From NCBI RefSeq assembly GCF_017352095.1, contig NZ_CP071463.1, forward strand, positions 620,001 through 684,000: a stretch of 64,000 nucleotides of DNA, written 5' to 3'. The translations under genes and the position numbers were made by a program. Of this stretch, positions 33,661 to 42,720 are shown piece by piece (position 1 is the stretch's first letter; every line of letters begins with the position of its first letter). The notes under the pieces were generated by a model. It saw only the letters and a list, made by a program, of their open reading frames with translations. It did no database searches and was not told where the DNA came from. Source of the DNA: Natrinema longum (GTDB lineage Archaea > Halobacteriota > Halobacteria > Halobacteriales > Natrialbaceae).

Positions 33661-33773
33661 TTCGGAATCAGTCCGACGGGAACTGATAGTCGGTCGTGAA
33701 TTAATCGAGTAGGTGTGAATGCAGTTTTATTATGTATTTTTGCACATCTATGACCGATACGCCATTGGGTGTG

Positions 33774-33782
33774 CTATTTATC
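33774..33782 (+). promoter_or_regulatory. TATA box of the amphi-Trp gene
   Basis: CTATTTATC, 25-33 bases before the ATG at 33807. It supports the short start over the open frame from 33732. Confidence 0.55.
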
Positions 33783-33806
33783 CCGCGAAACGTAGTTGGG
33801 TCCGAT

Positions 33807-34082
33807 ATGGTGGACAAGACCCTTTCCGCCGACGAAGTCACCCGCGAAGAGGCCGCCGAACGACTGCGAGCGCTGGCCGACGAGATCGATGGGACGGGAG
33901 CAACGTCGGTCCGAACGGGGAACAAAACGGTCGATCTCACGCCCTCGGGGTCGATCGCCTACGAGGTCGGCGTCCGCGAGCGCTCCTCGATCCTGCGCGG
34001 CCAGCGCGAGACGGTCACGGTCAAACTCGACTGGAAGCCGCCGAAAACCACGGAGGGAACCGAAGAGAGCGAAGCCAAGTAG
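33807..34082 (+). CDS. Amphi-Trp domain-containing protein
   Basis: A 91-residue protein of the amphi-Trp family. A helical N-terminus (LSADEVTREEAAERLRALADEI) is followed by a small beta domain (NKTVDLTPSGSIAYEVGVRER and VTVKLDWKPP with the conserved Trp), then a charged tail. The family is found in bacteria and archaea and is uncharacterised. Cytoplasmic. MVDKTLS at 33807 is placed by the TATA box. Confidence 0.85.
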   Translation: MVDKTLSADEVTREEAAERLRALADEIDGTGATSVRTGNKTVDLTPSGSIAYEVGVRERSSILRGQRETVTVKLDWKPPKTTEGTEESEAK

Positions 34083-34191
34083 CGGCGCTCTGGTCGGATT
34101 CTCCGGGCGGTCGATACCGACGACAGCGCGGACTATCGCGGCCGCTGTCGGGTAGGGGCGTGCTTTTCTTCGATGACGACCTACCCCCCGC

Positions 34192-34443
34192 ATGACCCCA
34201 CGTCACACGGGCGTTTCAGAACCCCGACGCGATCGAGCAATGGCGGCACAGTTAGCCGCTCTCGAGGAGCGACTCGAGGCGGCCGAGCGCCAGCAGCGCC
34301 TGTTTCGGACCACGGTCGCCGGACTCGCGCGCGAGGTCGGCTGCTCGCTGGGCTGTCAGTGCAGTCGTTGTGATGGGAGCTACACGCTGGTCAGGGACGG
34401 CTGCATGTACTGTCCTCGGTGTGGCTTCCGGGAGTCGCTGTAG
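34192..34443 (+). CDS. Small coiled-coil zinc-ribbon protein
   Basis: An 83-residue protein. A short coiled coil (about 18-37; AAQLAALEERLEAAERQQR) precedes a cysteine-rich part, CSLGCQCSRC and CMYCPRCGF, with seven Cys between residues 51 and 77. That fits one or two bound zinc ions. The last CMYCPRCG is a typical zinc ribbon knuckle. Start options are ATG 34192 (TGCTTTT about 28 bases upstream) and ATG 34240. Function unknown. It converges with the UbiA gene with 11 bases between. Confidence 0.72.
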   Translation: MTPRHTGVSEPRRDRAMAAQLAALEERLEAAERQQRLFRTTVAGLAREVGCSLGCQCSRCDGSYTLVRDGCMYCPRCGFRESL

Positions 34444-34454
34444 GGCGCTCGAGG

Positions 34455-35315
34455 TCAGACGAGACGGCCGAGCGGATCGAACCGGACGGCGGCCACGAGG
34501 ACCGCCAGAAAGACGTACGAGCCCCGAACGAGCAGCATGGTCGCGAGTTCGGGGTCGGCCCGGCGCGCGACGCCGGCGACCGCGGCGAAGGCCAGCGCCG
34601 CCACCAGGGCGGTCAGCGGGAAGATCCGCAGGACGGCGAACGCGGTGACGGCGATCAGCGCCGCGGTCATCAGTCCGTAGGCGACGGCGTAGGCGCGGTC
34701 GGGGCCGACGGCGACCGCGACCGTTCGCTTCCGGATCGAGCGGTCGTAGGCGTAGTCCTGCGCGTCGTCGATCACCTTGACGCCCGACAGCAGGATCAGG
34801 AAGACGACGGCGAAGCCGAACGAGACGGGGGTGATCGTCCCGGCCTGCACGTAGAACCCGCCGAGAATCGAAAGGGCGATCCCGAGCGAGTAGCCGGTCG
34901 TCGCCGTCACGGGGTTCGTGTCGAGTTGGGGTGCGTGGTGGTAGGCGATCAGCCACGTCGGAACCACGACCGCCAGCACGAGGACGTCGACCAGCGCCGC
35001 GAGCAGGAGACAACAGCCCGCGAACACCGCCGTCGACGCCGCGAGGCCGAGTCGACAGCCCCGTTCGGTCAGCGGGTGATCGTCGTCCTCCCCGCGGACG
35101 TGGAAATCGACGTAGCCGTCTTTCACGTGGGCCGTGTAGACCGCCGCGAACATCGCGACGACGTGGACCCCGGCGCGCAGCGGCTCGACGCTTCCGGCGA
35201 GGATCGCTCCGAACAGCGACGCGGCAAGCGGCGGCGTCATGAAGACGGGGTGGACCTGCGACCAGTACGCTCGAGCGACCGCGCCCGAACCCGTCCCGTC
35301 TCTCGCGAGAGCCAT
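34455..35315 (-). CDS. UbiA-family prenyltransferase
   Basis: A 286-residue membrane prenyltransferase with eight or nine helices. The first Asp-rich loop is HVKDGYVDFHVRGEDDDHPL, which departs from the usual NDxxDxxxD. The second, VKVIDDAQDYAYDRSIRKRT, is close to the classic DxxxD-x-x-x-G/RKRT form. UbiA enzymes attach prenyl chains to aromatic rings or to glycerol lipids (menaquinone, archaeal ether lipid or heme pathways). Which one is unclear here. MALARDGTG at 35315 is preferred over the open frame to 35402, which overlaps the divergent promoter region. Confidence 0.85.
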   Translation of the reverse strand: MALARDGTGSGAVARAYWSQVHPVFMTPPLAASLFGAILAGSVEPLRAGVHVVAMFAAVYTAHVKDGYVDFHVRGEDDDHPLTERGCRLGLAASTAVFAGCCLLLAALVDVLVLAVVVPTWLIAYHHAPQLDTNPVTATTGYSLGIALSILGGFYVQAGTITPVSFGFAVVFLILLSGVKVIDDAQDYAYDRSIRKRTVAVAVGPDRAYAVAYGLMTAALIAVTAFAVLRIFPLTALVAALAFAAVAGVARRADPELATMLLVRGSYVFLAVLVAAVRFDPLGRLV

Positions 35316-35410
35316 ACCCGGACGACAACGAACTGACGGATAATACCTCGGGCGGGCACCGCGGTTCCGAAACACACAATTTGATGTGGTGTGCCGTACC
35401 ACGAGCGAGC

Positions 35411-37102
35411 ATGACGGACGAGTATACTGGCGCGGATCTCTTCACTGACGCTCTCGAGACCTACGGCGTCGACTACGTCTTCGGCAATCCGGGGACGACC
35501 GAACTCCCGATCATGGACGCGATCGGCGACAGCGACCTCGAGTATCGGCTCGGCCTCCACGAGGACATCGCGGTCGGGATGGCCGGCGGCTACGCCCAGC
35601 GGCGGCGGTATCACGCCCACCACGACGACTCCGTTACCCCGGTCGGGGTGGCGAACCTCCATATCGCGCCCGGCCTGGCCCACGGACTCGGCAACCTCTA
35701 TGCGGCCAAGATCGCCGGCGCGCCGCTGGTCGTGACGGCGGGCAATCACAGCACGGATTTCCGCCACGAGGAGCCCATTCTCTCGGGGAACCTGGTCGAT
35801 ATGGCCGAGGAGTTCTGCAAGTGGTCCGACGAGGTACTCGACGTCTCGGCGCTGCCGGCGATGCTCCGGCGGGCCTTCCGCGTCGCGATGACGCCCCCGA
35901 CCGGTCCGGTCTTCCTGGGGCTCCCCCTCGACGTGATGATGAGCGAAACCGACGCCGAGCCCGAACGGCTCGGCCCGATTCCCAACGGCGGCAGCGGCGA
36001 TCCGGCCCAACTCGAGCGGGCCGCAGACCTGCTCGCCGAAGCCGACGACCCGGTGATGGTCGTCGGCGACCACGTCGCCCGCTCGGGAGCCGACGCCGTC
36101 GCCGCTGCGGTCGACCTCGCGGAGGCGACGGGGGCCCGCGTCCACGGCGAGATCCTCTCCTGCGAGGTGGACTTCCCGACCGACCACGAGCAGTGGGTCT
36201 CCTACCTGCCGACCAGCGAGGACTTGGCCGCGATGTTGATGGACACTGACACGATCTGCTTTGCGGGCGTCTCGACGAACACGACGCTGACCCGCCACGA
36301 GGAGGCGCTGGTCGACCCCGGGACGACCTGCATCCACCTGAGCGACGACAGCTGGCAGGTGGGCAAGAACCAGCCGGCCGACGCAGCCGTGATCGGCGAT
36401 CCGGGACTCGTCATGCAGGGGATCACCGAACGCGTTCAGGAGCGACTCTCGGACGATGTCGTGGCCGAGCGCCTCGAGGCGGTCGCCGAGGTCAAAGAGC
36501 TGGCAGAGGCCAAGATGGCCGGCTACGGCGAAGGCGACGCGGAGGACGATCCCCGCGCCTCGAAGGCGGAGTTGGTCGACGCGATGGAGCGCGTCGCGGG
36601 CGATGCCGCCATCGTCGACGAGGGAGTCACCTCGAAGTACGCCATGCTGACTCGCTGGGATCTCGCTCCCGAACAGTACATCTCGAACAAGGGCGGTGGC
36701 CTCGGCTACGGGCTGCCGGCGGCAGTCGGTGCCGCCGTCGCGGAGGCCCAGCGGGACGATCCCGACGACGTGATCGGCTTCATCGGCGACGGCTCCTACC
36801 AGTACTACCCCCACTCGATCTACAGCGCCGCCCGCTACGACCTGGATTTGACCGTCGTCATTTCGGACAACCGCAACTACCGTATCCTGAAGGACAACAC
36901 GCTCTCCATTATGGGCGGCGAGGAAGACGACTACGAGTTCGTCGGCATGGACTTCGAGCCCGCCGTCGACCTCGTGCAAAACGCCGAGAGTCACGGCGCG
37001 CGCGCCGAACGCGTCGAGACGCCGGACGGAATCGAGGGAGCACTCGAGGACGCACTCGGTCGCGACGGCCCGGACGTGCTCGACGTGTTGGTCCACGATT
37101 GA
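35411..37102 (+). CDS. Thiamine-pyrophosphate enzyme, benzoylformate decarboxylase / acetolactate synthase type
   Basis: A 563-residue ThDP enzyme. The N-terminal PYR domain starts LFTDALETYGVDYVFGNPGTTELP and has the cofactor-activating Glu in LHEDIAVGMAGGYAQR. The middle domain is degenerate Rossmann. The PP domain carries VIGFIGDGSYQYYP followed by the Asn of SDNRNYRILK, the GDG-(x)n-N motif that binds the diphosphate-magnesium. GNPGTTELP is closest to benzoylformate decarboxylase. The physiological 2-keto acid is unknown. It has no flavin-domain or regulatory-subunit neighbour, so a biosynthetic acetolactate synthase is less likely. The start matches the family. Confidence 0.85.
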   Translation: MTDEYTGADLFTDALETYGVDYVFGNPGTTELPIMDAIGDSDLEYRLGLHEDIAVGMAGGYAQRRRYHAHHDDSVTPVGVANLHIAPGLAHGLGNLYAAKIAGAPLVVTAGNHSTDFRHEEPILSGNLVDMAEEFCKWSDEVLDVSALPAMLRRAFRVAMTPPTGPVFLGLPLDVMMSETDAEPERLGPIPNGGSGDPAQLERAADLLAEADDPVMVVGDHVARSGADAVAAAVDLAEATGARVHGEILSCEVDFPTDHEQWVSYLPTSEDLAAMLMDTDTICFAGVSTNTTLTRHEEALVDPGTTCIHLSDDSWQVGKNQPADAAVIGDPGLVMQGITERVQERLSDDVVAERLEAVAEVKELAEAKMAGYGEGDAEDDPRASKAELVDAMERVAGDAAIVDEGVTSKYAMLTRWDLAPEQYISNKGGGLGYGLPAAVGAAVAEAQRDDPDDVIGFIGDGSYQYYPHSIYSAARYDLDLTVVISDNRNYRILKDNTLSIMGGEEDDYEFVGMDFEPAVDLVQNAESHGARAERVETPDGIEGALEDALGRDGPDVLDVLVHD

Positions 37103-37217
37103 TCCGTCGCCGCCCCGAGCAGGACCCGGTTCACGTTTTGATCCGTCCACCCCTTTTGGATCGCCGTTTGGCCGGTAGACACTTGGGTGTCGTTGGCGCA
37201 AGGATAGCTACGAACGG

Positions 37218-39005
37218 ATGGGCTGGGAGATCAATCCCTACAGCATCGTCCTGTTGTTCTCGTTCGTCGTCGCCATCGGCACTGCAGTGGCCGCGTGGCG
37301 GACTCGTCCAGCCTCCGGCTCGGCGGCGCTGACCGCACTCATGGCGAGCGTCGCCGTCTGGCTGGGCGCACACGTCCTCGAGATCGAATCGACGGCGCTG
37401 GCCTGGAAACTGCGGTGGGCGGACGTCCAGTGGCTGTGTGCCGCCGCGATTCCGACCCTGTTTCTCGTGTTCGCGCTGCAGTACACGGGCAACGACCGAT
37501 GGCTGACCCGTCGCCGGCGGGGCCTGCTCGCGATCGAACCGCTGGTCATGGTGGGGCTGTTGGCGATCAACGACTGGACCGGCGTCCTCTGGGGATCGGC
37601 GTTCGAGGAGACGGTCTCGCTCGGCGGCTGGTGGGCGTCGACCGCGACGGTCGCCACCTCGGAGCCGAACGTCGGGCTGTTCGTCCACCTCGGATACGCG
37701 ACGATCTGTCTCGCGGCCACGTCCGTGCTCGTCCTCGATCTGGTCGTGCGAAGCGAACGGCTCTACCGCTGGCAGGGGGTCGTCGTGCTCGTCGCGATCG
37801 CGGTGCCCTGGGCGACGGCCGTGGTGTCTACCTCCTCGCTCGAGATCATCGGCGTGACGCCGATGGGGTTTACCGTCACCGGGCTCGCGATCACGTTCGG
37901 CCTCTATCGGTATCGCCTCCTCGAGATCACGCCGATCGCACGCAGCGAGGTCGTCGCGAACCTCGAGGACGGCGTGCTCGTCGTCGACGGCGACCGCCGA
38001 ATCGTCGACAGCAATCCGGTCGCACAGGAGGTTTTCGGACGACCCCACGACGGGCTCGTCGGCGAACCGATCGCGGCCGTCGTTCCGGCGGTCGATATCG
38101 AGTCGGTGATCGAGACGGAAACGACCGCTGACGACGACGAGCGCACCGCTCAGTTCTCGCTCGAGGACGGCGACGATCCCCGCCACTACACGCTCTCGGC
38201 GTCGCCAATCGACGACGGCCGCGGCCGAGCGATCGGCTGGACGATCGTCGTCCACGACGTGACCGAGCGTGTCCGCCGGGAGCGCGAACTGGAGCGAACG
38301 AACCGCAAACTCGACGAGTTTGCGGCCGTCATCAGCCACGACCTTCGGAACCCGCTGACGGTCTCGAAGGGGTACCTCGACTTGCTCGAGGAGGAGTACG
38401 ATCCGGAGTACGTCCGAACCGTCGCCGAGTCCCACGAGCGAATGGAGGAACTGATCGACGACGTGCTGGCACTGGCACGACGGGGGCAAGGCGCGCTCGA
38501 ACTCGAACCGGTCGCACTCGACAGCGTCGCTCGCGCCGCCTGGTCGACGGTCGAGACGGACGGCGCTCGGCTGTCGGTCGTCGACGACCGACTGATCGAG
38601 GCGGATCGGACGCAGCTCCGGCAGTTACTCGAGAACCTGTTCCGAAACGCTGTGGAGCATGGTTCCGCGACGTCGGAGCCGTCCCTCGAGACGGTGCGCG
38701 ACGAAGCGACTCTTACGATCACCGTCGGCACGCTCGAGCGGGGGTTCTTCGTCGCCGACTCGGGAACGGGATTCGAGGACGATCCGGCGGTGGTCTTCGA
38801 GTCGGGTTACACCACGAGCGAACACGGGACGGGGCTCGGGCTTTCGATCGTCACGGACATCTGCGACGAACACGGCTGGGAAGTGACCGCAACCGAGGGC
38901 GTCGACGGTGGTGCGCGGTTCGATATCATCGGCGTCGACGGTTACGACCGTGGCACGGACGACGGGCACGTGGATTCGCTTTCGACCGTCGGTGAAGGCG
39001 AGTAG
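37218..39005 (+). CDS. Membrane histidine kinase with 7TM sensor and PAS domains
   Basis: A 595-residue kinase of the same architecture as the one at 5625. A 7TM module spans residues 1-240 and a PAS domain about 245-350 (ANLEDGVLVVDGDRRIVDSNP). HisKA has His374 in FAAVISHDLRNPLTVSKGYL. The HATPase has NLFRNAVEHG, ADSGTGFEDD and HGTGLGLSIV. A 25-residue tail follows. All boxes are intact. No response regulator lies beside it. It converges with trkH (24 bases), so a functional tie to potassium uptake is not implied. Confidence 0.88.
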   Translation: MGWEINPYSIVLLFSFVVAIGTAVAAWRTRPASGSAALTALMASVAVWLGAHVLEIESTALAWKLRWADVQWLCAAAIPTLFLVFALQYTGNDRWLTRRRRGLLAIEPLVMVGLLAINDWTGVLWGSAFEETVSLGGWWASTATVATSEPNVGLFVHLGYATICLAATSVLVLDLVVRSERLYRWQGVVVLVAIAVPWATAVVSTSSLEIIGVTPMGFTVTGLAITFGLYRYRLLEITPIARSEVVANLEDGVLVVDGDRRIVDSNPVAQEVFGRPHDGLVGEPIAAVVPAVDIESVIETETTADDDERTAQFSLEDGDDPRHYTLSASPIDDGRGRAIGWTIVVHDVTERVRRERELERTNRKLDEFAAVISHDLRNPLTVSKGYLDLLEEEYDPEYVRTVAESHERMEELIDDVLALARRGQGALELEPVALDSVARAAWSTVETDGARLSVVDDRLIEADRTQLRQLLENLFRNAVEHGSATSEPSLETVRDEATLTITVGTLERGFFVADSGTGFEDDPAVVFESGYTTSEHGTGLGLSIVTDICDEHGWEVTATEGVDGGARFDIIGVDGYDRGTDDGHVDSLSTVGEGE

Positions 39006-39028
39006 CCCAGTTCGCGTCGTCGGCACCG

Positions 39029-40576
39029 CTACGACCGCCAGTATGCGGGCGTCAGAATGACCAGCACGGAGAGGATCTCCAGCCGGCCGATCCACATGAG
39101 GAAGATCATATACAGCTTTGCGGCGCTGGAGAAGGGCTCGTAGCTGTTCATCGGGCCGACGACGCCGACGCCCGGGCCGACGTTCCCGAGCGTCGCGATC
39201 GTGGCGCTGATCGCCTCGAGCGCCGATAGCGAGAGGCCGGGGGTTCGGTAGGCGTCGAGGAACAACAGGACGGTCGAGACCACGAACAGGGCCAGAAAGA
39301 GCACGATGAAGACGAAGATGCTGTGGATCGCCTCCTCGTCGATGACATCGCCGACCCCGCCCATCCGAACCGGACGGACGGCCTGTGGGTGGATCGTCGT
39401 GAAGAGTTCGCGCCGAATCGATTTGCCGACGATGTACCAGCGGATGATCTTGATCGAACCGGCAGCGGAGCCGGCCGACCCCCCCAGAAACATCGCGAAC
39501 AGGAGGATGACTTGCGTCGATTCGCTCCACGTGTTGAAGTCCATGCTGGCGTAGCCGGTCGTCGTTACGATCGCGAGCGTCTGAAAGAGCCCGTGGCGCA
39601 GCGAGCGCTCGAGACTGCCCGGAATCGTGGCGACGTGTTCGGGAACCGTTGCGAGGCCGACCCCGAGGAACAACAGCAGAGAGAGGAGCCCGCCGACGAC
39701 GCCCATCGACAGGACGTACGACCGGTATTCGGCGTTGCCGATCAGGCGTTCGGGCTTGCCACGCCAGGCGTACCAGTAGAGCGCGAAGTTCGTTCCGGCG
39801 ATGACCATGAAGGGCATGACTGCCCACTGGACGATCGGTTCGAAGGCCTCGACGCTGCGCCCCTCCGGCGAGAACCCGCCTGTCGGGAGCGTCGTGAGCG
39901 CGTGGGCGACGGCGTTGTAGAACGTCATTTTCGGAGCCATCCCGACGATATTGAGCCCGTAGTAGACGACCACGGCGGCGAGCGTGAACACGGCGTAAAT
40001 CAGCCACAGCGCCCGCGCGGTCTGCCGGATCCGTGGCGTCAGTTTCTCGACCTGGATGCCCGGCGCTTCCTCGCGGATGAGCTGTGTCCCACCGACGGAG
40101 AGCTCCGAGAGGATCGCGACCATGAGCACGAGAATGCCCATCCCGCCGAGCCACTGCGTGAGCTGTCGCCACAGCATGATCGACCGCGAGTGTGTCTCGA
40201 CGGAAATCTCGCCCATGACCGTCGCACCGGTCGTCGTGAACCCGCTCATGCTCTCGAAGAAGGCGTTGACGGGATGGGCGATCGTTCCCGTCCCCGCGAC
40301 GAGGTACGGAATCGTTCCGACGAGGGGAACCACGAGCCACGTCAGCGCTACCATGAGGAACGCCTCGCGGTGCTCGAGGGTGGGCTCTGGCTCGAGACGC
40401 TCGAGTCCCGTGCCGACGGCGACGGCGACGGTGAGGGCGACGAGGAACGGCAGCGGGCACTCCCGGTAGGACAGCGCGACGACGGTCGGAACGAGCAGCG
40501 TCAACGAGAGGTACTTCAGTACGGTTCCGACGAGGCTACAACTGGACCGGACGTCGACGCGAATCCTGTGTCTCAT
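39029..40576 (-). CDS. trkH: TrkH-family potassium uptake protein
   Basis: A 515-residue K+ translocating subunit. It has 8-10 membrane helices plus four pore loops. The selectivity-filter regions are visible as SGFTTTGATV, LTTLPTGGFS, VTTTGYASMDF and IATLGNVGPG, each with the Thr/Gly pattern of TrkH/KtrB. It imports K+ for osmotic balance, which is critical in a salt-in organism, and needs the cytoplasmic TrkA ring, one copy of which is encoded 13 kb away (53280-54617). Start MRHRIRVDVRSS is at 40576. Confidence 0.93.
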   Translation of the reverse strand: MRHRIRVDVRSSCSLVGTVLKYLSLTLLVPTVVALSYRECPLPFLVALTVAVAVGTGLERLEPEPTLEHREAFLMVALTWLVVPLVGTIPYLVAGTGTIAHPVNAFFESMSGFTTTGATVMGEISVETHSRSIMLWRQLTQWLGGMGILVLMVAILSELSVGGTQLIREEAPGIQVEKLTPRIRQTARALWLIYAVFTLAAVVVYYGLNIVGMAPKMTFYNAVAHALTTLPTGGFSPEGRSVEAFEPIVQWAVMPFMVIAGTNFALYWYAWRGKPERLIGNAEYRSYVLSMGVVGGLLSLLLFLGVGLATVPEHVATIPGSLERSLRHGLFQTLAIVTTTGYASMDFNTWSESTQVILLFAMFLGGSAGSAAGSIKIIRWYIVGKSIRRELFTTIHPQAVRPVRMGGVGDVIDEEAIHSIFVFIVLFLALFVVSTVLLFLDAYRTPGLSLSALEAISATIATLGNVGPGVGVVGPMNSYEPFSSAAKLYMIFLMWIGRLEILSVLVILTPAYWRS

Positions 40577-40715
40577 AGATATCGGGTTTCGAGCGAACTA
40601 CAACCTCGTCGATGTGCCGCCCGTGCGTGAGTATCCGATCGGAATCACGGATCTTCAATAAAAACTGCGTTACGGTCGGCACGCACCGTACGGCGGCCGG
40701 TGATCCAGTACACCC

Positions 40716-42143
40716 CTATTGCTCGGGGTCGCGGATCCGTTCGCCGTCGGCCGTCTCGGGGAAGATCTTCCCCGGATTGAGCGTGTCGGACGGATCGAGC
40801 GCTCGCTTGATCGTCCGCATGGCCTCGACCGCGCCGGCACCGTGCTCCGGCTCGAGGTAGGCCTGTTTGCCCTGTCCGATGCCGTGTTCCCCCGTCGCGG
40901 TCCCGCCCATATCGATCGCGAGGTCGACGAGGGTCCGATACAGATCCTCACCGCGCTCGACCTGCTCGGGATCGTCGGGGTCGACGAGGACGCTGTAGTG
41001 GAGGTTGCCGTCGCCCGCGTGGCCAAAGCACGGCACGAGGAGGTCGTACTCGTCGGCGAGCCGCTTCGTCTCGTGGACGGTTTCGGGGTAGGAACTGATC
41101 GGGACCGTTACGTCGCCGGGATGGAGCGGCTCGAGGTCGGGATCGTAGCTCGCGACGGCGTAGGCGAGTTCACGACGGGCCTGCCAGAGGTCGTCCATCT
41201 CGCCGTCGTCGTCGCTCATCTCGAAGCGGACGACGTCGTGATTCTCGAAGATCGTTCGGCAGAGCTCGATCTCCTCGTCGACCCCGTGGTTGGCGTGGAA
41301 CTCGAGGAAGACCATCGGCGCGTCGGGGAGTTCGCTCCCGAGATACTCGTTGGCCATCCTCGCGCTCAGTCCGTCGACGAGTTCGATTTTGGCGACGCCG
41401 ACGTCGGTCCGGACCGCGTCGAAGACCGCTTCGGCGGCGTCGTCGAGCGTTTCGAAGATGGCTCGCCCGCCGCGGATCTGTTCGGGCCGGCCGGCGAGTT
41501 CCAGCGTCGCCTCGGTGACGACCGCCAGCGTCCCCTCGCTGCCGACGAGCAGATCGGTCAGGTTGTAGCCACTCGAGGTCTTGATCGCCCGCGATCCCGT
41601 CTCGATGACGGTCCCGTCGGCCAACACTGCCTCGAGTCCGAGCACCCAGTCGGCGATCTCGCCGTACCGGACGGTCTGCATCCCGCTGGCGTCGGTCGCG
41701 ATCATCCCGCCGATCGTCGAGATGTCGCCCGAAGAGGGCAGCGGCGGAAAGAACAGCCCATCGCTGGCGACGTACTCGTCGACGTCGGAGCCGATGATCC
41801 CCGGGCCGACGTCGATCTGGAAGTCCTCGGGCCGGTAATCGACGACGTCGTCCATGCGCGTGAGATCGAGACTGATCCCCCCGTGGGCGGGGACGGCGTT
41901 GCCCTCGAGTCCGGTCCCCGCAGCGTACGGGGTTACCGGGACACCGCGATCCTGTGCAGCAGCGAGCACTGCCGAGACGTCGTCCGTACTCTCGGGCCAG
42001 ACGACGGCGTCCGGAACGACGCCGTCGCCGTCGTTGTGTTCCGTCCCCCAGTCGGCCGCGTGTGATTCCCGTCGCCCGTCCGCGAACGATAGCTGCTCGT
42101 CCGCGAGGTCGAGGTCCTCGAGGAACGAACAATCAGGTGTCAT
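40716..42143 (-). CDS. FAD-binding oxidoreductase, D-lactate dehydrogenase / glycolate oxidase (GlcD) type
   Basis: A 475-residue VAO-family flavoprotein. The FAD domain has PDAVVWPESTDDVSAVL, VTPYAAGTGLEGNAVPAHGGISLDLTRM, and PLPSSGDISTIGGMIATDASGMQTVRYGEI, then YNLTDLLVGSEGTLAVVTEATL. The C-terminal cap domain includes CFGHAGDGNLHYSVL, with the metal/substrate His, and ends with GTATGEHGIGQGKQAYLEPEHG and LDPSDTLNPGKIFP. It oxidises a D-2-hydroxy acid to the keto acid. No GlcE/GlcF or iron-sulfur partner is adjacent, so the electron acceptor is unknown. D-lactate is the best guess. Confidence 0.88.
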   Translation of the reverse strand: MTPDCSFLEDLDLADEQLSFADGRRESHAADWGTEHNDGDGVVPDAVVWPESTDDVSAVLAAAQDRGVPVTPYAAGTGLEGNAVPAHGGISLDLTRMDDVVDYRPEDFQIDVGPGIIGSDVDEYVASDGLFFPPLPSSGDISTIGGMIATDASGMQTVRYGEIADWVLGLEAVLADGTVIETGSRAIKTSSGYNLTDLLVGSEGTLAVVTEATLELAGRPEQIRGGRAIFETLDDAAEAVFDAVRTDVGVAKIELVDGLSARMANEYLGSELPDAPMVFLEFHANHGVDEEIELCRTIFENHDVVRFEMSDDDGEMDDLWQARRELAYAVASYDPDLEPLHPGDVTVPISSYPETVHETKRLADEYDLLVPCFGHAGDGNLHYSVLVDPDDPEQVERGEDLYRTLVDLAIDMGGTATGEHGIGQGKQAYLEPEHGAGAVEAMRTIKRALDPSDTLNPGKIFPETADGERIRDPEQ

Positions 42144-42268
42144 AGGACCACGTTAGTCACGACCAGTATCAACGTTTCCCACCAGTTCGAAGGGTGAGGG
42201 AACGCCCGGTGCTCCGGACGGGGTCGGGAACGGAAACCATCACGGTGCTCGCGACCGAACGGACGACT

Positions 42269-42595
42269 GTGACCGACGACTCGTCTCCCGATCCGTCCGA
42301 CAGTGACGCGTCGGCGTCCCTCGAGGACCGAACCCGCGCGCTCGCCCGCCACCTCGAGGCGACCGCCGAACTGCCCCTCGAGCGAGCGACGAGTCGCTGG
42401 CTCGGCGAGGCCGAGGCGGTCGCTCGCGACGCCGCGACGAGCGACCTCGAGGCCGACATCGTTCGCGAGCGCGTCGAGACGGTGAGCGACCTCCTCTCCG
42501 AAGCCGACGAACCGGCCCACGACGAGGCTCGTGAACACCTCGAGGCGGCCCGGCGGCTGTGCGAGGAGATACTCGGCGACCGCTACCAGACGTGA
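42269..42595 (+). CDS. Conserved haloarchaeal helical protein, unknown function
   Basis: A 108-residue acidic all-helical protein, with helices around DRTRALARHLEATAELPLE, RWLGEAEAVARDAATSD, and LEAARRLCEEILGDRY. It resembles uncharacterised haloarchaeal cytoplasmic proteins with the same helix order. The frame is open from GTG 42194; GTG 42269 (MTDDSSPDPSD) is chosen because the conserved part begins shortly after a Asp/Ser-rich leader. Neither start has a convincing TATA box. Function and partners unknown. Confidence 0.6.
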   Translation: MTDDSSPDPSDSDASASLEDRTRALARHLEATAELPLERATSRWLGEAEAVARDAATSDLEADIVRERVETVSDLLSEADEPAHDEAREHLEAARRLCEEILGDRYQT

Positions 42596-42720
42596 TCGGT
42601 GATCACGAGCGGTCGCTTCGGGCGAATGGATGGAAACGCTACAAATTTATGTGAGTTCGTGTCGCGGTTGACAGTGATGACACGACGCGCGACTCGAGCG
42701 CCGACGCGGAGGGGAGCACT

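Larger units (their letters stand above)
33466..33806. other. Intergenic region with palindromes and short repeats
   Basis: 341 bases without an intact gene. It contains two perfect inverted repeats, four tandem 10-base repeats (listed separately) and the TATA box of the amphi-Trp gene. Confidence 0.5.

Noticed and set aside
35237-37201. A 654-codon minus-strand frame
   Set aside because: Antisense to the TPP enzyme gene; composition is that of a reversed acidic gene (Arg, Val, Gly rich).
39029-40576. A link between the neighbouring kinase and potassium uptake
   Set aside because: The genes converge and have separate promoters; adjacency alone does not support it.
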